30,369 nt of DNA. Source: a virus. Both the position numbers and the translations under genes were made by a program. Shown here in pieces: positions 8,801-14,433 of this stretch. The stretch is from the IMG/VR virus record IMGVR_UViG_3300037070_006048, positions 1-30,369 of that record; one strand, given 5' to 3'. Numbering within the stretch: position 1 is the first letter of the stretch; each line of letters begins with the position of its first letter. Below the pieces are notes generated by a model. That model was not told where the DNA came from, made no database searches, and saw only the letters and a program-made list of their open reading frames with translations.

Positions 8801-9496
8801 CGACATCAGGACATAACAGGGGGGCATGTCCGGGGTCATGTAAGTGACCGGCGAAGCCGTCGCGAGTAGCGCCAGGTCGGTCGGGTTCGGGAGGACCGGG
8901 TAGAGATAGGGGATCCCGGTGTAGTTGGCGATCGCGTCGTAAGGATTGGTTTCGCCCGGGGTTGGCGGCAGGGAGAGGAGAATCGTGTCGGCCAGGTTGG
9001 AGACGCCGCAGCTCAGGATCCCGCAGAGATCCGGCCGATCGTCCCCGGCCGTGCCGGTCGCCATCATGTAAGCAACGTGCGAGCCGCCGGCCGATCCGCC
9101 GATTGCATAGACCCGGCCGTCGCACTCGACCCGAGCTCGAGCTGCCCGGATCGCTCTTTGCACGTCGTCCGTTTGCTTCGGGTAGTGGCCGCTGTCGTTG
9201 ACCGTGTCCTGGCCGGGCACCGGGTGGTTGTTTCCGTTCGGTGGCGCGGCTGATTTCATCGCGTTCGCCGGAGGCGCGAGGCGATACTCGCAGGCCAGGA
9301 CAACGAACCCGGCCGCTTGCAGGGAGTTGCTGACGGTGCCGTTGTCGTGCCCGCCCGATTTGTAGCCGCCGGGGTGGAACATGCAGACGACCGGCCAGGT
9401 CGGGCCGCCGCTCGTCGGAACGTAGCGCGTCCAATAAAGGGCGACGTGGCCGGGGATCCCGTCCGCGTCTGCGTATTTTTCGTAGACTCCAGCCAT
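5804..9496 (-). CDS. Giant tail protein: esterase + glycosidase barrel + podoviral tail structural domain
   Basis: A 1230-residue fusion. Residues 1-325 are an alpha/beta-hydrolase: FHPGGYKSGG (40-49), CEYRLAPP (69-76), nucleophile Ser135 in IGGSAGGS, Asp235, His298. Residues 337-880 resemble a TIM-barrel glycosidase (GINTDWKDYERLDGVYEY at 364-381; a candidate acid/base Glu in SQTEDW near 595; NYREMYSAD at 852-860) into which two similar beta modules are inserted (about 435-512 and 650-722). A proline hinge (883-895) leads to residues 900-1230, which match a podoviral tail structural pattern: ARRWISEIFRHLEYAW, TITEERAFRRIWNAIDDW, GDEVYYLG and GYYRCFLDAPRG. The protein probably degrades host surface glycan while anchored in the tail. 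The reading frame is uninterrupted. Stand-alone paralogues of the first two domains are encoded at 3626-4531 and 13187-14068. Confidence 0.8.
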   Translation of the reverse strand: MAGVYEKYADADGIPGHVALYWTRYVPTSGGPTWPVVCMFHPGGYKSGGHDNGTVSNSLQAAGFVVLACEYRLAPPANAMKSAAPPNGNNHPVPGQDTVNDSGHYPKQTDDVQRAIRAARARVECDGRVYAIGGSAGGSHVAYMMATGTAGDDRPDLCGILSCGVSNLADTILLSLPPTPGETNPYDAIANYTGIPYLYPVLPNPTDLALLATASPVTYMTPDMPPCYVLMSVHDSLGIPTSTGLVGQSDQGPLEDQVQNGLIPKLTSPAVGFTRSTLAIPEYRKVKYDVVQSPGHQHAFQVWDTPIDGIAGHTTAGQAMIAWLQGGIPIPPSGGAFQGVIVGISGSQDIAQQILDDPNIDCIGINTDWKDYERLDGVYEYTVTNLVPRIQAAVAAGKKVQLTIATMAGADTNFGKTPDFVFTAIGNTPAGNPGSVTDGVTIGSEVITSALANFSDADVHRQITGTDIPGAPTYIGTVTNGTTAKLSSSPTSQVNVNATGSHSGCAWTIAGRPRVAPNNNDMVHGTTFTYNDPSPFHSGPDETTIPVFWEPTFGKYKKRMINRLGYDLFFTNLLTPLEKSSIVVFRIAYANSQTEDWNVPHGKDPSDPSIDWNQQWLNSPIGTTFATRGAGYTTAKMNETAIKQTSHFALTDGQTFSNKRLVSLSANWTLADVGKGVEGAGIPNLTFIASWTSPTEVQLTNNTTATASNVVLDVRFRQTGFFDVATAAFPGVLIETAIGNNGDVLDKTAADLAGDPDIPNFLAKTTCGNINFAYPNRLVTTVNSFSTRTPLAPGTGTLKLLWDIHQRGNFVAGQDLWFCFNDPNFRMNGGVAGDPTTISNTVGNIIFGYGANYREMYSADALGIPGAIEYSHDLFTGGIIIEPPPPPLPSFIPPPSLNYQRLNFRDHILFAIADLLAIEWFDLTPARARRWISEIFRHLEYAWTLHAWADLTITEERAFRRIWNAIDDWKVGDEVYYLGQVGVDGLVTGQGYYRCFLDAPRGTVPTNIAFFNSFELAANDFFVEELQRCRRRLGQVLEVFPSDPRDVTRPTPRSLPWQMSTRGLEVFRFGGATVFIKYRAVTYHFSASDFDSTKLYKTLDLQLWSDGDVYRALQPVQGIDPGNTSADQYWALVPFPAFLAGYVTYMVASDEAADLQQKGMFQKEAAKFLARAEDKHLEVGANPPRYRLTGPRRWGRQVVLAVTLPPADTVNTISDTCLNEWGDVVPNPPT

Positions 9497-9900
9497 TAGC
9501 GTTTAAATCCGTCGATTTGGACTTGGATCTTTTTCGATCGGCTCCGCACCCGCATCTCAGGGTGACGGTTCAAAGTGTCGCGCAGCGTGGCCTTGTCCCG
9601 GAACCAGTTCGGGCCGTACTTCACACAAAGGAAATCCCAATCCTTTTTGCAGATTGAGGCGACTTGTTCCCCCAGGCCCTCGATATGCGCCCGCTGGACC
9701 CGGGCGTTGGCGCGGGCCAGCTCGAGCCTGTCACTGGCGGCCGCGATCGCTCTTACTTGCGCCCGCCGGATCAGGGCCGCGAGGCGCGGACGCAGGACCC
9801 GGCTTGTCTCCAACTCGCGCAGGACGGGAGCACTCACGTTCTCCGGGAGCAGGATCGAGGTCCCCTCCTGGTCGAGCAGCTCCGGCAGTCCTGGCGTCAT
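9496..9900 (-). CDS. Small virion-region protein, possible head-tail completion protein
   Basis: A 134-residue protein. The N-terminal half is helical and rich in Arg, Ala and Leu (VLRPRLAALIRRAQVRAIAA). The C-terminal half reads CKKDWDFLCVKYGPNWFRD, then a basic tail RSRSKKIQVQIDGFKR. It lies between the capsid/decoration genes and the large tail gene, and its stop overlaps the next start as TAATG. The 'DF...YGP.WF.D' phrase recurs in small podoviral proteins near tail-tube genes, but this is recollection and weak. The start has no clear Shine-Dalgarno. A structural or completion role is inferred from position. Confidence 0.6.
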   Translation of the reverse strand: MTPGLPELLDQEGTSILLPENVSAPVLRELETSRVLRPRLAALIRRAQVRAIAAASDRLELARANARVQRAHIEGLGEQVASICKKDWDFLCVKYGPNWFRDKATLRDTLNRHPEMRVRSRSKKIQVQIDGFKR

Positions 9901-9917
9901 CGTTTTGAAAAGGTGAC

Positions 9918-10005
9918 CGTTAAGAGCAGGGCCGGGGATCGAACCCGAGTTTTGCCCGCCAAAATGGCGAGCCGCCTTCCCACTTGGCTACTCCTGCTCT
10001 TAACG
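9918..10005. repeat. 13-bp perfect inverted repeat enclosing the tRNA-like element
   Basis: CGTTAAGAGCAGG at 9918-9930 is the exact reverse complement of 9993-10005. The outer helix is therefore 13 bp, well beyond a normal 7-bp acceptor stem. The enclosed sequence has further tRNA-like stems. The element fills most of the 121-base gap between two late genes. Confidence 0.85.
9924..9999 (-). tRNA. tRNA-like element, anticodon possibly UUU; degenerate or unusual
   Basis: Read on the minus strand from 9999 to 9924 the 76 bases fold like a tRNA. There is a D-arm GCC/GGC around AAGTGGGAA, an anticodon arm GCTCGC/GCGGGC around CATTTTG, a 5-base variable region, and a T-arm TCGGG/CCCGG around TTCGATC, a textbook T-loop. 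Departures from a normal tRNA are plain: the loop has A instead of U before the putative UUU anticodon, the acceptor/D junction has one or two extra bases, the base next to the T-stem is unpaired, and the acceptor helix extends to 13 bp. No CCA is encoded. It could be a real phage tRNA-Lys, a decayed one, or a tRNA mimic used for processing or termination. Confidence 0.5.
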
Positions 10006-10021
10006 AATTTGTTTACCCGGC

Positions 10022-10513
10022 TTACTTCGCGAACGAGACGGCCCCCTTCACGTCCATGAGCGGGTTGGGATTAACGATCCGCACGAGCACGTCGATCTGG
10101 CCCTTGTTCAAGGCCAGGAGAGCGGTGCCGGACTTGGGCGTCCAGGTCGTCTTGAGGATATCGTCGGCCGTGTAGACCGCCGCGCTCAGGGTGCCCTCCT
10201 GGGGATCCACGATTTCCGAGCCGTTGAGGTTGACCTCCTTGTTGGCCAGGACGGTCGCCACGCCGACGCCATCGCCGACGCTAACCCCTGTCGTGTTGTT
10301 CGTGTTATCCGCCGTGTTTTGAAACGGGATCGTGTTGCGGAGCTCGACCTGGATCTTGCTCCCTTTGGGGATCGGTCCGTGTTCGAGTGTTTGCGTGGTC
10401 GTGACGGTGGCGAGGGTGAGGTCGCCCGCTGTCACGGTGAAGATATGCGTGTATCCGTTCATCGCGGACACTTCCGGCGCGGTGAGCGGCCGGAGTCTGT
10501 AACTGGTTTGCAT
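10022..10513 (-). CDS. Probable head decoration or minor head protein
   Basis: A 163-residue, mostly beta-type protein with few charged clusters (YTHIFTVTAGDLTLATVTTT; GSKIQVELRNTIPFQNTADN; QIDVLVRIVNPNPLMDVKGA). It lies 33 bases downstream of the major capsid gene, the usual place of a decoration, cement or small head protein in phages with SU10-like capsids. AAAGGA lies about 12 bases before the ATG. No catalytic motif or signal peptide is present. The function comes from position and fold character, not from a recognised family. Confidence 0.65.
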   Translation of the reverse strand: MQTSYRLRPLTAPEVSAMNGYTHIFTVTAGDLTLATVTTTQTLEHGPIPKGSKIQVELRNTIPFQNTADNTNNTTGVSVGDGVGVATVLANKEVNLNGSEIVDPQEGTLSAAVYTADDILKTTWTPKSGTALLALNKGQIDVLVRIVNPNPLMDVKGAVSFAK

Positions 10514-10546
10514 AGGTGAGTTTGTCCTTTCCTTGGGGTGCTCGGC

Positions 10547-11587
10547 TTACGGGTGAGAGTAAGCCAACGGGTCGATTTTCATGTGCTGCAAGGGGTTGCC
10601 AAACTCGAGGCCGAGGATCGTCTCGATCAAGCCTTCCAGGCCCGCGCCCATATAGGGGAGCATGGAGTGACGCAGATAGAACAAGGGCCGGGTCTGGACC
10701 TTGGTCATATCGAGCGCGTAGCCTCGTGTCACGTAGGGCATGAAGCTGCATTGTTCGATCTGGACCGTGCCGTTGTCGCCCTCGAAAACGTCGATCCCTT
10801 TGGTCAACGTCTGGCTGTCACCACGCGAGAGCCGAGTGATCGCCGTGAAACCCGTTTTGTTGGCTTCAAAGCGGCCGAAATTCTCGCTGATGTGCGCCTT
10901 CAAGAGCGTCCCGCAGAACAGAGTCAGTTCCGCGGTGCCCCCGAGCTGGTCGTGGCGGCTGCGGAGCATGTCGTTGAGCTTCTTCTCCGTGAAGGTCGGG
11001 GTGACCAGGTCGCTTGCGACCAGGTAATCGGTGTAGATCTGCGCCGTCGGCGTCCGGTAATCCTGCGGGATCGCCGTTTGTGTGTCGCCGAAGGTGAGCG
11101 CCGCGCCCGAGGCCCCGATCGAGGTCCCATCGTTGATCGCCCGGCCGAGCGCCATCAGCGCCTCGCCCTTGTCTTTCACTCCCTGATCTTCCTTCGCGTC
11201 CTGATCGCTCAGGAGCACGGTTTCAACGTCGAAGGATTGCTCGCGGATTTTCTTGGCCTTTTGGCCCTTATAATCCTGGCTTGCGCCCAAGAGCCCGCCG
11301 AGTTCTTCCGCCTCGGTCGTGACCATCGGGGTCCGCCAGAATTTCTGTTTCCGGTTGTAGAGCTTTTTCGCGTTGTCGCCTTCAAAGGCGTAAACGTCGA
11401 TTCCTTCCGGCACCGGAGCAGTCCGGCGCGCATTGGATTTCTCGACACCCCATCCATAAGGGCTGTCCATCATTTTCGGCCCCTTACGCACGCGGGCCAA
11501 GAATGTGACATTACGGTCGTCGGCGAGGATGAGCGCATCGCTCAGATCCTCATGGCGGACCTGGTCCGCCTTGGTAACTCCCGGCAT
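10547..11587 (-). CDS. Major capsid protein, SU10/DUF5309-like
   Basis: A 346-residue protein. The segment KKLYNRKQKFWRTPMVT, followed by EELGGLL and KIREQSFDVETVLLSDQDAK, matches the N-arm/spine-helix pattern of SU10-like (DUF5309) HK97-fold capsid proteins, in which 'R..N..Q.F...V.VS.T' precedes a long helix 'A...ELK.D.E...L'. Size and place after the scaffold gene fit. The ATG at 11587 is chosen because AAGGAG sits about 8 bases upstream; the longer in-frame ORF (11650) would overlap the scaffold end and adds a Trp-rich stretch encoded by spacer. It should form the icosahedral shell. The exact capsid family is a judgement by eye. Confidence 0.8.
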   Translation of the reverse strand: MPGVTKADQVRHEDLSDALILADDRNVTFLARVRKGPKMMDSPYGWGVEKSNARRTAPVPEGIDVYAFEGDNAKKLYNRKQKFWRTPMVTTEAEELGGLLGASQDYKGQKAKKIREQSFDVETVLLSDQDAKEDQGVKDKGEALMALGRAINDGTSIGASGAALTFGDTQTAIPQDYRTPTAQIYTDYLVASDLVTPTFTEKKLNDMLRSRHDQLGGTAELTLFCGTLLKAHISENFGRFEANKTGFTAITRLSRGDSQTLTKGIDVFEGDNGTVQIEQCSFMPYVTRGYALDMTKVQTRPLFYLRHSMLPYMGAGLEGLIETILGLEFGNPLQHMKIDPLAYSHP

Positions 11588-11618
11588 AGTAAATTCTCCT
11601 TGGTTAGTTGTTGGTTTT

Positions 11619-12821
11619 TCAGACCATCGCCAACCCCACCCCACCCCCACCCTGGGCTTCGCTCAGGGCCTCGACATAATCAGCGTAGTCCTCATCGGTC
11701 TGGCTGCTGGCGAGGTATTTGGCGCGGGCTTCCTTCACGGACGTATCGGCCCCTGGGGCCGGTGGCGTTCCGCGAGCCGCCGAGGGCACGGCCGGAGCAC
11801 GCTTGGGTTTCGGTGCGAGAAACGGTTGCAACTTGGGATCCACACTCGAGGACGGAGCGGCCGCTGCGCGCGCCGCCTGGGCCGGGAGCAGTCCGGCCGC
11901 GATCAGTTCTTCCTGTTGCTCGATCGCCGCCCTGGCCAGGGTCGCCGCGATCCAGCGACCGTTGATAGCGGTCTTGAGCGCCGGGAATTGCTCCAGCGTT
12001 TGGCTCGTCCATTTCGACATGTCACTCTCGGGATCACGCAGCTCGGGATGTTTGGTTTCGACGTGACGCTCCCACCCTGGGCGGAGCTCCTCCGCTTTTA
12101 CTTGCGCGGCCGCCTGCTGTCCTTCCTGCTGGATCTGGATCCGGCGGGCCGGGATCTGCTTCGCGATCGCGTGGTTGGCCTTGACCAACATCTCGCGAAC
12201 CTCTTGCGGCGTGAAATCCTTCGTCTCTTTCGAGTCGCCCTCTCCCACTTCTATCCCGAAAGCGCCGTCCAGGTTAAGGATGGCCCAATCGTGGATCTGT
12301 TCCGCGATGCGGAGGTGTTCGTCCAACGCCTCCATCGTCTTGAGGTTCTCGTATGGATTGCCGGAGCGCGCTGGCTGATCGGCCGGTGCGGCCGGTGGAG
12401 TCTTTTCGCCTGGCTGCTTTTCGAGGAGAGCCGTGAGTCTCTTGATCTCGGCGTCTTTCTCGGCCACTTGCGGCTCCAGTTCCCCTTTTATTTTGCCGGT
12501 GAGTGCGTCGATCCGGGCCAGGAGTTTCGGGTCGGTGTTGCGACGCTGTTCCTCCGTGAGCTCGGTCCCTTGCTGCGGAGCAGTCGATTGCTGCTCCTGG
12601 TGTTGCGGTTGCTGTTTCTCGACCTTGGCCCTGGCGCGATCCAGGATCTCCTTGGGCACGTCCATGAGTTCCAGCATCTCGAGCTCGGGCGCGCGGTCAT
12701 CGACCGGCTCCGAGTGGGTTTGCTGTTCTCCTGAGCGGTCCTGTGGCCCTGGTGAGGCGACGTTGGCGCTGGTCTGACTTTCCCCGGTGACGCCCGGAGC
12801 GGCGGCTGGTTCAGCGTTCAT
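11619..12821 (-). CDS. Capsid scaffolding protein
   Basis: A 400-residue acidic, Ala/Gln/Glu-rich protein immediately upstream of the capsid gene. Residues about 50-100 are helical and glutamine-rich (LDRARAKVEKQQPQHQEQQS) and residues about 100-140 form a coiled coil (KGELEPQVAEKDAEIKRLTA). A more ordered middle (YENLKTMEALDEHLRIAEQI) and a disordered basic C-terminal part (APKPKRAPAVPSAARG) follow. This composition and order (portal, scaffold, capsid) is standard for podoviral scaffolds, which guide shell assembly and then exit. GGGAGG about 8 bases upstream fixes the ATG at 12821; the longer ORF start at 12911 has no such support. Confidence 0.75.
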   Translation of the reverse strand: MNAEPAAAPGVTGESQTSANVASPGPQDRSGEQQTHSEPVDDRAPELEMLELMDVPKEILDRARAKVEKQQPQHQEQQSTAPQQGTELTEEQRRNTDPKLLARIDALTGKIKGELEPQVAEKDAEIKRLTALLEKQPGEKTPPAAPADQPARSGNPYENLKTMEALDEHLRIAEQIHDWAILNLDGAFGIEVGEGDSKETKDFTPQEVREMLVKANHAIAKQIPARRIQIQQEGQQAAAQVKAEELRPGWERHVETKHPELRDPESDMSKWTSQTLEQFPALKTAINGRWIAATLARAAIEQQEELIAAGLLPAQAARAAAAPSSSVDPKLQPFLAPKPKRAPAVPSAARGTPPAPGADTSVKEARAKYLASSQTDEDYADYVEALSEAQGGGGVGLAMV

Positions 12822-12983
12822 GGAATAGACCTCCCAAGTGGCAACAACACTTATTTGGCTCGTGGCCCGAGGTTGGAGTGAAGGAATGGCCTCGCATTGC
12901 GGTCCGAGCAAAACTCGGCCGGAGAGGCAAAGTCAAAGATTCCGCTATGGTCGGCGGACGGGATCAGACGTGATCGGCCAGGA
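12822..12983. other. Non-coding gap between scaffold gene and small ORF
   Basis: This 162-base gap is one of the few real gaps in the leftward operon. On the minus strand it holds the scaffold ribosome site GGGAGG and a small hairpin (CCGAG, TTTTG loop, CTCGG) with no T-run. A TTGACT at the right place for a -35 has no convincing -10 partner. An open frame covers it but has poor codon choice and no start signal. Confidence 0.4.
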
Positions 12984-13169
12984 TCAGGCCGGATCGGGAG
13001 AGTTCTCGTCTCGTTTAGGGTCCGGGAGGCTCGTCCAATCCTCGGTGTGGCGCTCCGCTCCGCTCGCTCCGCCAATCACGTAAAGGGGGACCTTCATCTC
13101 CCGAGCAGCTTCTTGCGCCCGTTTAATGAGCTCGCGGCCGTGCTCGAGCCCTCCGTGGGACTCGAGCAT
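12984..13169 (-). CDS. Small hypothetical protein, 61 residues
   Basis: The ORF starting with ATG at 13169 encodes a mixed-charge protein: MLESHGGLEHGRELIKRAQE, then REMKVPLYVIGGASGAERH, and a Pro/Asp-rich tail. Amphipathic helix followed by a beta strand and a Gly-rich turn make it look like a genuine protein. It starts 17 bases after the stop of the glycosidase-like gene, suggesting coupling; no Shine-Dalgarno is visible. The frame is open further upstream, but that part overlaps the glycosidase gene and has shadow-like composition. Function is unknown. Confidence 0.45.
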   Translation of the reverse strand: MLESHGGLEHGRELIKRAQEAAREMKVPLYVIGGASGAERHTEDWTSLPDPKRDENSPDPA

Positions 13170-13186
13170 GAGAAGCAGGTAGGCGT

Positions 13187-14068
13187 TTATTTGAAAATCC
13201 CGTTGTATTTGACCAGGAGATCCCGGTAGGCCGGATTTTCCCCGTCGGCCGAGTAGACCTCGACGAAATCCGCGCCCATGTTGTTCGCCGCGATGAAGCA
13301 CTCCTCGAGCGTGCCTTTGAGATCGCCGCCGACGCTCCCGTCAGACGCTCCGGTCATCTGGAACCCGCCCGGGTGCGTGTCGTTAGCCGTAATCAGGTTG
13401 TTGATGTAAAACCCGCTGTTACTTTTGGCGTTGAGGCCCCATTGCATGACGCCAAAGAGCGGATAAGCCAGGAGAGCGCGGTTGACGATCGCGATTAGCT
13501 TGGCCTGGGCGCTCGGATCCTTGAAGGGCGTCCCTCCCGCCAGGATGAACGGAGTTTGACGGAGATAGGCCGCGTAAGTGTCGACCAGGAGATTTGCGAC
13601 GACCGTCCAGGAGGCCATAAAATCCTCGTTCGTTTCCGCCAGGCCGATATCGGCCGGGAGCGGCATGTAGCTCTCGGTCTTGTAACCGAACCCGCCCATC
13701 GTGATGTAATCGACCAGGCCGTCCAGGTGGATGCAAAGCTCGCGCGTAAACCGGATCAACTTGGGCTGCACGATCGGATCAAACGGGAGGATCATGGGCC
13801 CGGTCCCGAACTGTGGCGCGGTGTAGGCTTTTGCCCCGGCCCCGATCAACCAATCCGGGTATTTGGAAAGGCAATTGACGCTCACGCCCAATTGCTTCCG
13901 CGCGGCGACGGCCTCCGCGATCGCTTTGTCGATTACGCCGAATTTGAAAACGCCATCCGACGACTCGCATTGGTTCCAGCCAATGGTTTGTCTGTCGCCC
14001 CCGAAACCGGGGTTACTGAGCGGGTTGCCTCCAATTTCAAAGAGGCCGTGCGGTCGTTTGATTCTCAT
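13187..14068 (-). CDS. Stand-alone glycosidase-like TIM-barrel protein
   Basis: A 293-residue protein resembling clan-A-type glycosidases. WNQCESSDGVFKFGVIDKAI (31-50) is the typical 'W...E...G.FDF..ID..I' entry into barrel helix 1, followed by strand GVSVNCLSKYPDWL. A candidate acid/base Glu132 sits in GGFGYKTESYMP after an Asp-rich strand (LDGLVDYITM), and ADFVEVYSAD (267-274) ends the barrel. The same landmarks (WKDYERLDGVYEY, SQTEDW, YREMYSAD) occur in the middle domain of the 1230-aa tail protein, so the two are paralogues; this one lacks the inserted beta modules. No signal peptide. It lies among head genes, between the portal-associated gene and the scaffold. A tail or host-glycan role is inferred; the catalytic pair is not certain. 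Confidence 0.65.
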   Translation of the reverse strand: MRIKRPHGLFEIGGNPLSNPGFGGDRQTIGWNQCESSDGVFKFGVIDKAIAEAVAARKQLGVSVNCLSKYPDWLIGAGAKAYTAPQFGTGPMILPFDPIVQPKLIRFTRELCIHLDGLVDYITMGGFGYKTESYMPLPADIGLAETNEDFMASWTVVANLLVDTYAAYLRQTPFILAGGTPFKDPSAQAKLIAIVNRALLAYPLFGVMQWGLNAKSNSGFYINNLITANDTHPGGFQMTGASDGSVGGDLKGTLEECFIAANNMGADFVEVYSADGENPAYRDLLVKYNGIFK

Positions 14069-14109
14069 GGGGTTAAATTTATCTCATAGGATCCGTGCCA
14101 AGTCCATTT

Positions 14110-14433
14110 TCACGGCCGGGTCGGTGCCATTTTCGCGGAGTTGCGGATCCGGCCTTGCACTCGGCGAGCGTAGAGAGTTGAGCGCAGATCGGAGAGAGCT
14201 TTGGATCCGCCCAGGTGCCCGGCGGCCGTCGTCGGATCGCCCAGGTAAGCCTGGGCGCTTGCGATCGAGTTGCGCTCGGCCGTGTCGATCAACTGGTTGA
14301 ACGCTCGCCAGGCCGGATGCGTGTCGGGCAAGGTGGTCAGGATCTCGTTGAGCTCGAGCTCGCCTAACTGTTTCCCCTCGCGCACGACCACGATCGGCGC
14401 GGGGCGGAAAATGGCCTCGAGGAATTTATTCAA
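14110..14433 (-). CDS. Small portal-associated protein
   Basis: A 107-residue protein starting at ATG 14433 and overlapping the portal stop (4 bases). The central part LPDTHPAWRAFNQLIDTAER resembles a short helical protein often encoded directly after podoviral portals, with the pattern 'HP.W.A..Q.ID...', followed by AQAYLGDPTTAAGHLGGSKA and a basic C-terminus. The N-terminus (MNKFLEAIFRPAPIVVVREG) is beta-type. No known biochemical role; it may act in head assembly. The resemblance is from memory and not tested. Confidence 0.65.
   Translation of the reverse strand: MNKFLEAIFRPAPIVVVREGKQLGELELNEILTTLPDTHPAWRAFNQLIDTAERNSIASAQAYLGDPTTAAGHLGGSKALSDLRSTLYARRVQGRIRNSAKMAPTRP

Noticed and set aside
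7989-9434. Second minus-strand frame of 481 codons over the esterase domain
   Set aside because: Arg/Pro/Gly-rich frame-shifted shadow; the true frame holds the esterase motifs.
9496-9900. Small terminase subunit
   Set aside because: No helix-turn-helix and its place is in the tail region, far from TerL.
10538-12734. Two long plus-strand open frames opposite capsid and scaffold genes
   Set aside because: Antisense shadows; the minus frames have ribosome sites and clear family features.
12900-12960. Hairpin CCGAG/CTCGG as a transcription terminator before the scaffold gene
   Set aside because: Only five pairs and no T-run; it would also cut the late operon before essential head genes.
12851-13075. 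74-codon minus-strand ORF in the gap before the scaffold gene
   Set aside because: No start signal, overlaps a better small ORF, and has shadow-like composition.
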